Shown here one piece after another: positions 31,721-40,326 of a stretch of DNA of 64,000 nucleotides (positions are counted from its first letter, which is position 1; each line of letters begins with the position of its first letter). The position numbers were made by a program, and so were the translations under genes. The DNA comes from UBA2897 sp036733925. GTDB lineage: Bacteria > Bacillota > Negativicutes > Selenomonadales > Selenomonadaceae. The notes beneath the pieces were generated by a model, which was not told the origin of the DNA, did not search any database, and saw nothing but the letters and a program-made list of their open reading frames with translations. Where the stretch lies: the NCBI GenBank assembly GCA_036733925.1, contig DAIMZO010000010.1:1-64000 (forward strand), given 5' to 3'.

Positions 31721-34648
31721 ATGCAGGGGAATCGTTTGACGCGTCTTGTCTTGTTTATCGGGGTACTGTGCAGCTTTGCGTTGATGGCGGCAGGACAGCG
31801 TGCTGAGGCTGCGGTCACGGAGAAAACCGTCCGGCTCGGCTTCAGCCTCGAAGATAATTTCATGATGGAGAAGGGAGGCCGCTTCCTCGGCTTTTCGTAT
31901 GATTATGCGCGGCTCGTGGCGGAGTATGCGAACTGGAATTACGTCTACGTCTACGGCAATAAAGAGAAGTTGCTCGAAAAGTTCCTGCAAGGGGAAATCG
32001 ACGTGATGCCGGATATTTCGTATACCGAGGCGCGCTCGGGGCAGATGCTGTTCCCGCGACTTCCGATGAACACGGAGGAGTACTACATCTTCGTGCCGGA
32101 TGACGAACGCTACGCAGGGCGGACGCTGAGTCTCAGCAACTTGACCATCGGCGTCAACAGCAGCATGCGGATCAACGAGGTGCTGAAGGACTGGGCAGAG
32201 AAAGAAGGCCTGTCGTTGCAGCTGAAATATTATCCCAGCGATGCGGAGCGCCTGCGCGCTTATCAGGATGGAGAGACGGATGCGACCGCCGCGATGGGCA
32301 TGCACGTGAACCGGGGAAGCGACGGACGGGCGGTTGCGCGGTTCGGTGTGACGGCATCCTACATGGCGGTCTCGAAGAACCGCCCGGATCTGCTCAAAGA
32401 CCTCGATGAGGCACAGTGGGCGATCTACAGCTATTCGCCGCATTTCATTGCAGACCTCTCGGATCGCTATTTCCAGAATTCGGAGATCTGGCATACGGTC
32501 ATGCCGGATGAGCGGCGCTGGCTGGACAGTCATCCGGTCATCCGCGTCGGCTATATGCGGGATATGCCTCCCTTCACGTTCGAAGATGCGAAGACAAAGG
32601 AACTGCAGGGCGTCTTTGTAGAGTTGCTGCAAGATATCCTTGGCTATTTCAAGCTGGATAATCAGCTCCAATACGTCGGATATGACAGCTATCAATCTAT
32701 GATGGATGATCTGCAGAGCGGCGTCATCGATATCGGCATCCCGGTCGATGATGATTTCTGGCGTTCGGAAACGCATGGAGTCCTGCAGACGACCAACGTC
32801 ATGAATCTGCAGCTCTACATGGTCATGCGCAGCGGCGCTCACTTCGCGGAGCAGACGAGGCTCGGCATCCAGAGATACGAATCCGGCAAAAAAATCTATG
32901 AGAACGATGCCTACCCGCGGAATCCGCATATCATCTGCGGGAGCCTTGCCGAGCAGGTGAAGGCGCTGAAAGAGCACCGTGTCGATGCCGTCCTGATGGA
33001 TTATCCTTCGTATCAGGTCTGGATCGGGACGAATGGGGGGTATCAGGCGTGGCCGCTGCCGCCGGATATGGAGAAGATGGCGCTGAGCATCGGCCTGAGC
33101 GAGCAGAGCAGGCCCATGCTGCGCCTGCTCAACCACGGAATCACGGCACTGGGCGATGATGCGGTCCGCGTATCCATCTACCGCAACACGGAAAAGGCGC
33201 GCGAGGCGTCGAAGACGTGGATGGATGTCCTTAGAAAATACGCTCTGCCGCTCACGCTCGCGGCACTCGTCGTCGTTCTGCTGTTCGCATTGCTGATCTG
33301 GCGGAACCGCACGATGTATCACCGGGTCGCTGCACAGCTCGAACTTCGCGTGAACCGGCAGAAAAAGGCTTTGATCCGGCAGAATGCGCGGCTCGAGACC
33401 TTGCTTCAGACAGCGGAGAATCAGCGGCAGAAGGCGGATGAGGCAGCGGTGCAGGCCGAGGCCGCGAGCCGCGCGAAATCCTCGTTCCTCTCGAGCATGT
33501 CGCACGACATCCGCACGCCGATGAACGCCATCCTCGGATTCACGCATCTCGCGCAGGAGCATCCGGAAGACGTGGAGAAGGTAAAGGCATACCTCGACCA
33601 TATTTCGGTCTCCAGCTCGTATTTGCTCGAACTCATCAATGAGATTCTTGATATGAGCCGCATCAAGAGCGGCAAATACGAGATACGGAATGCGCGCGGG
33701 AACCTGACGGAGTGGCTGAATCAATTGCACGATGTCGTCTGTCTGGATGCACGCGAACACAAACGGAATCTGGATTTTGAAAAGAGCGTCGCACACGATT
33801 GGGTCATCTGCGACTGGATGCATCTCGGGCGCGTGATACAGAACTGCCTTTCCAACGCGCTGAAATACACGGAGGCGGGCGGCCATGTCCGGCTGACCAT
33901 CGAGGAGCAGCCGTCGGAGAAGGAAGGCTGCGGCCGATATACCTTTCAGGTCGCTGATGACGGCATCGGCATGAGCCCGGAATTCCTCGCAAAGGTGTTC
34001 GAGCCGTTCTCGAGGGAGCGCACGACCACGGTCAGCCGGATCCAGGGCACGGGCCTGGGCATGAGCATCGCAAAGTCCATCGTGGACGCGATGGGCGGCA
34101 CGATGATGGCGGAGAGCGAGCAGGGAAAGGGGACGACCTTCCGCATCAGTCTCGACCTCAAGACGTCTGAAGGGCCGCATGTCGAAGAGACTCTGCATGA
34201 GACACTGGATAAAGCAGAGACAACACCCGGCCGGCAGCCAGAACATGCCGCGCCGCCGAATCTTTCCGGGAAGCATATCCTCTATGCAGAGGACAACGAA
34301 CTGAACCGGGAAATTCTCGAAGCGATGCTCGAAGAAACGGGCGTTGCCCTCTACGCCGCCGAAAATGGGAAAGAAGCGGTGGATCTTTTCGAGCAGCATC
34401 CGGAAACCGACCTGATCCTGATGGACGTGCAGATGCCGGTCATGGACGGGCTCGAAGCAGCGCGGACCATCCGTGCGCTGCCGATGGAGCGCGCAAAGCA
34501 GGTGCCAATCCTCGCGATGACGGCGAACGCATTTGAGGAAGATCGGCAGCGCGCGTTCGCAAGCGGCATGAACGACTTCATCGCGAAGCCGATGGGCATG
34601 CCGATCCTGCTGCAGAAACTGCGGATATATCTGAAGGACGGCTGCTAG
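31721..34648 (+). CDS. hybrid sensor histidine kinase with tandem periplasmic solute-binding domains
   Basis: A 975-residue membrane sensor. After a signal peptide (RLVLFIGVLCSFALMAAGQRAEA) there are two solute-binding domains of SBP family 3 type (residues ~25-250, KTVRLGFSLEDNFMM; and ~255-480, RVGYMRDMPPFTFEDAKTKE). A transmembrane helix lies at about 506-527. A coiled coil leads to HisKA, with phospho-acceptor His near 594 (SHDIRTPMNAILGF). The ATPase N box is NCLSNALKYT (near 707), followed by DDGIGM and GTGLGMSIAK. A receiver domain closes the protein, with Asp near 902 (LILMDVQMPVMDGLEA) and a switch Lys in FIAKPM. No HPt domain or output domain follows, and no response regulator gene is adjacent. 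The architecture is that of BvgS/EvgS-like nutrient sensors. Start at ATG 31721 (aggtgg); TTG 31703 is possible. Confidence 0.87.
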   Translation: MQGNRLTRLVLFIGVLCSFALMAAGQRAEAAVTEKTVRLGFSLEDNFMMEKGGRFLGFSYDYARLVAEYANWNYVYVYGNKEKLLEKFLQGEIDVMPDISYTEARSGQMLFPRLPMNTEEYYIFVPDDERYAGRTLSLSNLTIGVNSSMRINEVLKDWAEKEGLSLQLKYYPSDAERLRAYQDGETDATAAMGMHVNRGSDGRAVARFGVTASYMAVSKNRPDLLKDLDEAQWAIYSYSPHFIADLSDRYFQNSEIWHTVMPDERRWLDSHPVIRVGYMRDMPPFTFEDAKTKELQGVFVELLQDILGYFKLDNQLQYVGYDSYQSMMDDLQSGVIDIGIPVDDDFWRSETHGVLQTTNVMNLQLYMVMRSGAHFAEQTRLGIQRYESGKKIYENDAYPRNPHIICGSLAEQVKALKEHRVDAVLMDYPSYQVWIGTNGGYQAWPLPPDMEKMALSIGLSEQSRPMLRLLNHGITALGDDAVRVSIYRNTEKAREASKTWMDVLRKYALPLTLAALVVVLLFALLIWRNRTMYHRVAAQLELRVNRQKKALIRQNARLETLLQTAENQRQKADEAAVQAEAASRAKSSFLSSMSHDIRTPMNAILGFTHLAQEHPEDVEKVKAYLDHISVSSSYLLELINEILDMSRIKSGKYEIRNARGNLTEWLNQLHDVVCLDAREHKRNLDFEKSVAHDWVICDWMHLGRVIQNCLSNALKYTEAGGHVRLTIEEQPSEKEGCGRYTFQVADDGIGMSPEFLAKVFEPFSRERTTTVSRIQGTGLGMSIAKSIVDAMGGTMMAESEQGKGTTFRISLDLKTSEGPHVEETLHETLDKAETTPGRQPEHAAPPNLSGKHILYAEDNELNREILEAMLEETGVALYAAENGKEAVDLFEQHPETDLILMDVQMPVMDGLEAARTIRALPMERAKQVPILAMTANAFEEDRQRAFASGMNDFIAKPMGMPILLQKLRIYLKDGC

Positions 34649-34661
34649 CGGCACTTAACCA

Positions 34662-34690
34662 GAAATTTTCTTTTTCAGAAAGAAAATTTC
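34662..34690. repeat. 12-bp perfect inverted repeat downstream of the sensor kinase
   Basis: GAAATTTTCTTT (34662-34673), five-base loop, AAAGAAAATTTC (34679-34690). It is AT-rich, has no T-run after it, and lies 21 bases before the ispH -35 box, so it could be a weak terminator or a binding site. Confidence 0.7.
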
Positions 34691-34711
34691 ACGAAAGTTG
34701 CCGGAAAGTGC

Positions 34712-34741
34712 TTGCAAAGACGGGAAAACTCATGCTATACT
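34712..34741 (+). promoter_or_regulatory. promoter for ispH-rpsA
   Basis: TTGCAA (34712-34717), 18-base spacer, TATACT (34736-34741); start codon 69 bases downstream. Confidence 0.65.
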
Positions 34742-34810
34742 AGTTGTTAGATTGCATAGGAGGGCAGATTCATACCTTCCTTGCGATGAAAACCATAAGG
34801 TGGGAAAAGC

Positions 34811-35638
34811 TTGGAAGTCATATTGGCAGACTATCTTGGATTCTGCTACGGCGTCAAGCGGGCCATAAAATTGGCGCGGGAGCACGCGTCCCCGGATGGT
34901 GACGCAAATACGCTCGGCCCCATCATCCATAACCCGCAGATGGTCGAGCGCCTGAAAAAGGAGGGCATCAGAACCGTCGATGATGTGGAGGATATGGATA
35001 AAGGCACGCTGATCATCCGCTCGCATGGCGTCGGGCCGGAGACCTATGAGGCCGTCCGGCAGCGCGGACTCGAGCTCGTCGATGCGACCTGTCCGCATGT
35101 CCGGAAAGCGCAGCTTTCCGCGAAGACGCTCTCCGACGATGGCTATCATGTCATCATCATCGGAGAGAAGGAGCATCCGGAGGTTCAGAGCATCTACAAA
35201 TGGATCAGCGGAACCGCAGAGGTCATCGAGACCGTCGAGGAAGCGAAAGCACTGAAGACCTATGCACGGCTCGGCATCGTGAGCCAGACGACATTCTCTG
35301 GCAAGATGTTCCAGAGGATTGTCGGGGAACTGCTCGAGAAGTCGCGCGATATCCGCATCCTGCGCACTATCTGCACGGCGACGGATCAGCGGCAGGCAGC
35401 CGCTGTAGATCTCGCTTCGAAGGTTGACCTGATGCTGGTCATCGGCGGAAAGAACAGCGCAAATACGACGCGGCTCGCGGAACTTTGCGCGAAGCGATGT
35501 AAGACTTATCACATCGAGACTGCGGCGGAGCTGCAGGACGAATGGTTTGATAAAATTGATAAAATTGGTATTACAGCCGGTGCCTCAACGCCTGACTGGA
35601 TTATCAAGGAGGTATATAAAAAGTGTCAGAACAGATGA
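34811..35638 (+). CDS. ispH: 4-hydroxy-3-methylbut-2-enyl diphosphate reductase
   Basis: Last step of the MEP isoprenoid pathway: reduces HMBPP to IPP and DMAPP with a [4Fe-4S] cluster. The 275 residues contain the cluster cysteines in GFCYGVKRAI (near 12), DATCPHVRKAQ (near 96) and ICTATDQRQ (near 192). IIHNPQMVERL, IRSHGV and GKNSANTTRLAELC hold the substrate-binding His, Thr/Ser and Asn. TTG 34811 starts it (gggaaaag upstream). Its end overlaps rpsA by 16 bases. In many Clostridia IspH and S1 are a single fused protein; here they are two coupled genes. The same window carries dxs and ispA of the pathway. Confidence 0.96.
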   Translation: MEVILADYLGFCYGVKRAIKLAREHASPDGDANTLGPIIHNPQMVERLKKEGIRTVDDVEDMDKGTLIIRSHGVGPETYEAVRQRGLELVDATCPHVRKAQLSAKTLSDDGYHVIIIGEKEHPEVQSIYKWISGTAEVIETVEEAKALKTYARLGIVSQTTFSGKMFQRIVGELLEKSRDIRILRTICTATDQRQAAAVDLASKVDLMLVIGGKNSANTTRLAELCAKRCKTYHIETAAELQDEWFDKIDKIGITAGASTPDWIIKEVYKKCQNR

Positions 35639-36681
35639 ATATGGAAGAATTGCTTGCTCAGGAGAACCTGCCGGACATTCACGAGCATGAGGTTGTCAAG
35701 GGTAAAGTTATTCAGGTTTCCCGCGATGAGGCATATGTCGATATCGGCTACAAGCAGGAAATTGCAATCCCGAAGCGCGAGCTCGCTTACCCGACGCCGG
35801 AGTCCGCAGAGGATGTCGTCAAAGTCGGCGATGTCATCGACGTCTACATCCAGTCGCTCGGCGGCGACAACGGCGGCGCGCTCTCGAAGGTAAAGGCTGA
35901 CCGCATGGCAGCATGGGGCGTCCTCCAGCAGAAGCAGGAGAACGACGAGACGGTCGAGGCGAAGGTTACGCAGGTCGTCAAGGGCGGTCTCGTGGCTTCC
36001 GTCGAGGGCCTCCGTGGCTTCATCCCGGCTTCGCAGATGGAGCTTCACTTTGTCAAAGACCTCAGCGTCTATGTCGGCCAGACGGTCAACTGCAAGATCA
36101 TCGAAATCGATGTGCATAAGCAGCGCCTCGTCCTTTCCCGCCGTCAGATCCTCGAGGCTGAGCGCGAAGAGCGTGAGGAAGAGGTATTCTCGACGCTCGA
36201 GGCTGGCACGATTGTCAAGGGCGTTGTCAAGCGCATCGTCGATTACGGTGCTTTCATCGATATCGGCGGCGTAGACGGTCTCGCACATATCTCCGACCTC
36301 GCTTGGCACCGCGTCAAGCATCCGTCCGACGTTCTTCAGGTCGGACAGGAGCTCGATGTCTATGTCAAGAACGTCGACAAAGAGAACAAGCGCATCTCGC
36401 TGTCCGTCAAGGATACGACGCGCGATCCGTGGTTCGATTATGCCGAGAAGTACGAGGAAGGCCAAATCATCACGGGCAAGATCATCAAGCTGACGGATTT
36501 CGGCGCATTCATGGAGATTGAGCCGGGCTTCGATGGCCTGATTCCGATGGGCGAACTCGCAGACCATCGCATCGAGCGTGCGGATGAGGCGGTTCATACG
36601 GGCGATGAGGTCACGGTCAAGATCCTCCGCATCGATATGAAGCGTAAACGCATTTCCCTTTCGATGACGAAGGCAAAATAA
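35623..36681 (+). CDS. rpsA: 30S ribosomal protein S1 homologue, four S1 domains
   Basis: RNA-binding protein of 352 residues with four S1 (OB-fold) repeats: about 18-85 (VVKGKVIQVSRDEAYVDIG), 103-168 (VEAKVTQVVKGGLVASVEG), 190-258 (VKGVVKRIVDYGAFIDIGG) and 275-343 (ITGKIIKLTDFGAFMEIEP). Repeats 3 and 4 carry the DYGAFxDI/DFGAFxEI motif and the KRISLS end and are closest to the consensus. Proteobacterial S1 has six repeats and about 557 residues; four are usual in Firmicutes. GTG 35623 is 10 bases after aaggagg, inside the end of ispH. A terminator follows at 36719. Confidence 0.9.
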   Translation: MSEQMNMEELLAQENLPDIHEHEVVKGKVIQVSRDEAYVDIGYKQEIAIPKRELAYPTPESAEDVVKVGDVIDVYIQSLGGDNGGALSKVKADRMAAWGVLQQKQENDETVEAKVTQVVKGGLVASVEGLRGFIPASQMELHFVKDLSVYVGQTVNCKIIEIDVHKQRLVLSRRQILEAEREEREEEVFSTLEAGTIVKGVVKRIVDYGAFIDIGGVDGLAHISDLAWHRVKHPSDVLQVGQELDVYVKNVDKENKRISLSVKDTTRDPWFDYAEKYEEGQIITGKIIKLTDFGAFMEIEPGFDGLIPMGELADHRIERADEAVHTGDEVTVKILRIDMKRKRISLSMTKAK

Positions 36682-36718
36682 TTCCGATATAGCTGGGATC
36701 AAAATAAGATATCGTGGG

Positions 36719-36750
36719 AAAGGAGTGATGGAAACGTCACTCCTTTCTTG
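36719..36750 (+). terminator. rho-independent terminator after rpsA
   Basis: Perfect 10-bp stem aaaggagtga (36719-36728) / tcactccttt (36737-36746), eight-base loop, then cttgt. Confidence 0.8.
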
Positions 36751-36773
36751 TGTCTGCCTGATGCGCGGTTCTG

Positions 36774-36782
36774 TGCTATAAT
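36774..36782 (+). promoter_or_regulatory. extended -10 promoter for DUF512 gene
   Basis: TGCTATAAT (36774-36782), the same extended -10 as ahead of the amino-acid permease. No good -35 is visible at 17 bases. It lies 34 bases before the start codon. Confidence 0.5.
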
Positions 36783-36815
36783 GAAAGGGTATGGATGAAT
36801 AGGTGGTGAAAGTAC

Positions 36816-38210
36816 ATGGGACGACAGTATCCCGGGAAGATTCTGCGCGTGTATCCCGGAAGCCTCGCGGAGGAACTCGAACTCCAGCCCGGAGATAAGA
36901 TCCTGTCCATCAATGGGCAGAATCTGCGCGATATCATCGACGTGAGCTTTGCGATGGCCGACGAGGAGATCAATCTGCTCGTTGAGCACCCGGATGGCGA
37001 GCAGGAGATGATTTCGTTCGACAAGGATACGGATGAGGAGCTCGGCGTCGAGTTCGAGAGCGCGGTTTTCAATGGGATCCGCCGCTGCGCGAACCACTGC
37101 TATTTCTGCTTCGTCGATATGATAGCGCCGGATATGCGCTCGAGCCTGTCCATCAAAGATGACGATTACCGTTTGAGCTTCCTCTACGGGAATTTCGTCA
37201 CGATGACGAATATGGGGCCGGCGGATTTCGACCGGATTAAACGCTTCCATCTGTCGCCGCTCTACGTGTCTATCCAGTGCATGGATCCGGTGCTTCGCGC
37301 GCAGATGCTCCGATGCAAGGCCGCGAAGAACATCGCTTCGCAGCTCGACCAGCTTGAGGCCGCGGACTGCGACTACCATACTCAGGTCGTGCTCTGCGCG
37401 GGACTGAACGATGGCAGATACCTCGAGCAGACCATCCGTGAGGTCATCGCGCGCCGCCCGCATGCGCTGTCGATGGCGGTCGTGCCGGTCGGACTGACGA
37501 AATTCCGTACAGATCCCTTCCCGTTGCATCAATTCGATCACGATGGGGCGGAACGCGTCATCGAGGAAGCGGAGAAATGGCAGCGGAAAATGCAGCAGGA
37601 GACGGGGCGCACGTTCCTGTACCTCAGCGATGAGTTCTATTTCCTCGCGGGCCGCGAAGTGCCGGATTCCTCGTTCTACGATGGCTTCCCGCAGCTCGAT
37701 AACGGCATCGGGCTCACGCGCAATTTCATCAACGACTGGGAGAGGACGCCGGAGGGGACGGAGCCCTATGACGAGCCAGTCTATCTCGATGTCGTGACGG
37801 GAACGTCGGTCGCTCCCGTCATAGAAAAGCTGGCCGCGTCCGTGCAGAAAAAGAATCTGCACGTGCGCGTCGTGCCGGTCGAGAACGACTGGTTCGGTCA
37901 CATGGTCAATGTCTCGGGACTTCTTACTGGGCACGATATCATGAAGAAGCTCCAGTCGATGGACGGCCCCCGCACGGGGATCCTGCTGCCGGAGTCCGCC
38001 CTGCGTTCGGGCGAGGATATCTTCCTCGATGACATGAACCTGACGGACTTCATGGAGAAATTCCCCGAAGCGCGCGTGGAACCGGTGCAGAGCGGCAGTG
38101 ATTACCGGCGGGCGCTGACGGACTGGACGCATTACCACAAGAACCGCCAGCAGGAATCCGCCTATACCTGGCAGAGCAATGCGGGCTATACGAAGAATAT
38201 TTCTTACTGA
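36816..38210 (+). CDS. DUF512 protein: PDZ plus radical-SAM-like domain
   Basis: A 464-residue protein of the DUF512 family, function unknown. Residues 1-75 are a PDZ-like domain (RVYPGSLAEELELQPGDKILSING). It is followed by CANHCYFCFVD (near residue 90), a CxxxCxxC arrangement typical of radical-SAM [4Fe-4S] sites, and a TIM-barrel-like part (LSPLYVSIQCMDPVLRAQML, HTQVVLCAGLNDG). The C-terminal DUF512 domain contains FYFLAGREVPDSSFYDGFPQLDNGIGL and the later DVVTGTSVAPVI. Family members are widespread in Firmicutes next to der and plsY, as here; some are annotated as Fe-S oxidoreductases. The link with ribosome assembly through der is inference from neighbourhood only. Confidence 0.87.
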   Translation: MGRQYPGKILRVYPGSLAEELELQPGDKILSINGQNLRDIIDVSFAMADEEINLLVEHPDGEQEMISFDKDTDEELGVEFESAVFNGIRRCANHCYFCFVDMIAPDMRSSLSIKDDDYRLSFLYGNFVTMTNMGPADFDRIKRFHLSPLYVSIQCMDPVLRAQMLRCKAAKNIASQLDQLEAADCDYHTQVVLCAGLNDGRYLEQTIREVIARRPHALSMAVVPVGLTKFRTDPFPLHQFDHDGAERVIEEAEKWQRKMQQETGRTFLYLSDEFYFLAGREVPDSSFYDGFPQLDNGIGLTRNFINDWERTPEGTEPYDEPVYLDVVTGTSVAPVIEKLAASVQKKNLHVRVVPVENDWFGHMVNVSGLLTGHDIMKKLQSMDGPRTGILLPESALRSGEDIFLDDMNLTDFMEKFPEARVEPVQSGSDYRRALTDWTHYHKNRQQESAYTWQSNAGYTKNISY

Positions 38211-38253
38211 TGAACGATAAACAGAGGATTCGAAAAGAGGAGGAGATCCTATC

Positions 38254-39585
38254 ATGAGCAAACCGATTGTCGCGATCGTCGGGCGCCCGAATGTCGGGAA
38301 GTCGACGCTGTTCAACCAGATCGGCAAGCGCCGCGTCTCGATCGTCGATGACATGCCGGGCGTGACGCGCGACCGCATCTACATGGACGCGGAATGGCTG
38401 AACCAGCCGTTCACGATGATCGATACCGGCGGCATCGAGCTCGATGAGAGCAATCATATTCTGAAATCCATGCGCGACCAGGCCCAGATTGCAATGGAGG
38501 AAGCGGACGTCATCCTGTTCCTCGTCGACGGGCGCGCGGGCCTCACGTCGGCGGACGAGGAGATTGCGAAGATTCTGCGGCACGCGAAGAAACCGGTCGT
38601 GCTCGCGGTCAACAAGATCGACAGCCCGAAACAGGAAATGGATATCTACGAGTTCTACCAGCTCGGGCTCGGCGAGCCGCATCCGCTCTCCGCATCGAAC
38701 GCCATGCACCTCGGTGACTTGCTCGACGCGGTCGCTGCAGAGTTCCCGGAGGGCGATGCCGGGGAGAAGGATGAGGACGAGATCGCGATTGCGGTCATCG
38801 GGCGGCCGAACGTCGGCAAATCGTCGATCGTCAACAAGATCCTCGGCGAGGATCGCGTCATCGTCAGCGACGTCCCGGGAACGACGCGTGACGCAATCGA
38901 TACGCATTTCGTCAAGGACGGGCAGAAATATCTGCTGATTGATACGGCGGGCATGCGCCGCAAGGGCAAGATCGACGAGCCGGTCGAGCGCTACAGCGTC
39001 ATGCGCTCCCTGCGCGCGATTGACCGCGCGGACGTCGTGCTCATGATGATCAACGCCTACGAGGGAATCACCGACCAGGACAAGCGCATCGCGGGATACG
39101 CGCATGAGGCCGGCAAGGCGTCGGTCATCGTCGTGAACAAATGGGATATCTACCCGGACAAGGATGATAAGTCCACGCTGCGCTTCACCGATGAGCTGCG
39201 TGAGCAGCTCGGCTTCCTGCAATACGCGCCGGTCGTCTATACCTCGGCGCTGACGGGGCAGCGCGTGCCGCGCGTGACAGAGCTCGTCAAGTACGTCGCG
39301 GACCAGCAGATGATGCGCATCAAGACGAGCCTCCTCAACGAGCTCGTACGCGATGCCGTCTCGGTCAACCCGCCGCCGATGCACCGCGGCCGCCAGCTCA
39401 AAATCCTGTTCATGACACAGGCCGACGTGCACCCGCCGAAATTCATCATCTTCGTCAATGATCCGAAGCTCATGCATTTCTCGTATCTGCGCTTCCTTGA
39501 GAACAAGCTGCGCGAGCAGTTCGGCTTCGAGGGCACGCCGCTGAAGCTCATCGTGCGCGCGCGCAAGGAGGATGAAGAAGTATGA
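38254..39585 (+). CDS. der: ribosome biogenesis GTPase Der (EngA)
   Basis: Double GTPase needed for 50S subunit assembly. The 443 residues contain two G domains in tandem: G1 motifs GRPNVGKSTLFN (residues ~10-21) and GRPNVGKSSIVN (~184-195). G3 motifs are DTGGIE and DTAGMRR, and the G4 motifs are NKID and NKWD. A KH-like C-terminal domain ends with FENKLREQFGFEGTPLK-type sequence (present as LENKLREQFGFEGTPLKL). ATG 38254 follows aagaggagg. Its stop overlaps plsY at ATGA. Confidence 0.97.
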   Translation: MSKPIVAIVGRPNVGKSTLFNQIGKRRVSIVDDMPGVTRDRIYMDAEWLNQPFTMIDTGGIELDESNHILKSMRDQAQIAMEEADVILFLVDGRAGLTSADEEIAKILRHAKKPVVLAVNKIDSPKQEMDIYEFYQLGLGEPHPLSASNAMHLGDLLDAVAAEFPEGDAGEKDEDEIAIAVIGRPNVGKSSIVNKILGEDRVIVSDVPGTTRDAIDTHFVKDGQKYLLIDTAGMRRKGKIDEPVERYSVMRSLRAIDRADVVLMMINAYEGITDQDKRIAGYAHEAGKASVIVVNKWDIYPDKDDKSTLRFTDELREQLGFLQYAPVVYTSALTGQRVPRVTELVKYVADQQMMRIKTSLLNELVRDAVSVNPPPMHRGRQLKILFMTQADVHPPKFIIFVNDPKLMHFSYLRFLENKLREQFGFEGTPLKLIVRARKEDEEV

Positions 39586-40181
39586 TGGATTATCTGCTTT
39601 CCGTGGTCATCGCGTATCTCCTCGGTTCCATCCCGAACGGCCTCGTCCTCGGCAAAGCCATCTGGCATATCGACCTGCGGGAGTACGGCAGCCACAACAT
39701 CGGCGCGACGAACGCCTGGCGCACGCTCGGCAAGGAGCCGGGGTTCCTGATCTTCCTGCTGGACTTCTTGAAGGGCGCCGTCAGCGTCTGGCTCGCCGGA
39801 TGGACCGCCGGTACGCCGGAGGCTGAGGTGCTCGCCGCAATCTTTGCCATCGTCGGCCATTCGTACTCACTTTTCCTGCGGTTCAAGGGCGGCAAAGGGG
39901 TCGCGACAGGGCTCGGCGTCTGCGTCGTGTTGATGCCGAAGATCAGCCTGATTGTATTCCTGGTCTGGCTGGCCATCGTCGCCGTCACACGCTACGTGTC
40001 GCTCGGCTCGTGCGTGGCCGCGTGCCTTGTGCCGATTCTCGCCTACGCCTTCGGTGACCCGGCGGTATATGTCGGCTTCGGTGTCCTCGCCGCGGCCTTC
40101 ATCGTGATTCGGCACAAGGCGAATATCGGGCGTCTGCTGAACGGGACGGAAAACAAGATCCGCGCCGGGCACCGCGGCTGA
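39582..40181 (+). CDS. plsY: glycerol-3-phosphate acyltransferase PlsY
   Basis: Membrane enzyme that acylates glycerol-3-phosphate from acyl-phosphate. The 199 residues form about five transmembrane helices. The conserved cytoplasmic loops are LLGSIPNGLVLGK (residues ~11-23, loop 1), REYGSHNIGATNAWRTLGK (~31-49) and the FLRFKGGKGVATGLGV block (~95-110), where acyl-phosphate binds. ATG 39582 is within the der stop region, with aaggagg ten bases before it. The der-plsY coupling is common in Firmicutes. Confidence 0.95.
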   Translation: MMDYLLSVVIAYLLGSIPNGLVLGKAIWHIDLREYGSHNIGATNAWRTLGKEPGFLIFLLDFLKGAVSVWLAGWTAGTPEAEVLAAIFAIVGHSYSLFLRFKGGKGVATGLGVCVVLMPKISLIVFLVWLAIVAVTRYVSLGSCVAACLVPILAYAFGDPAVYVGFGVLAAAFIVIRHKANIGRLLNGTENKIRAGHRG

Positions 40182-40262
40182 GTACAAAGCAGCTGAGAAA
40201 TAGAAGAAAAGAGAACGGGCAAGAAGGACAGGATTGAGTTTTGTTCTTAAAGAAAATACATC

Positions 40263-40292
40263 TTGACATAAACGAAAGACATGCGTTACAAT
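40263..40292 (+). promoter_or_regulatory. promoter for dapB
   Basis: TTGACA (40263-40268), 18 bases, TACAAT (40287-40292). The start codon of dapB is 35 bases downstream with aggaggcg between. I see no lysine riboswitch in the short leader. Confidence 0.8.
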
Positions 40293-40326
40293 AGTGGCAT
40301 ACATTTTTCAGGAGGCGCAGGATAAG

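Noticed and set aside
31646..34654. 1002-codon - strand frame opposite the sensor kinase
   Set aside because: The + strand has SBP, HisKA, HATPase and receiver motifs in order; the - frame has none.
40182..40326. Lysine riboswitch ahead of dapB
   Set aside because: Only 35 bases separate the promoter -10 from the start codon and no conserved aptamer helices are visible.
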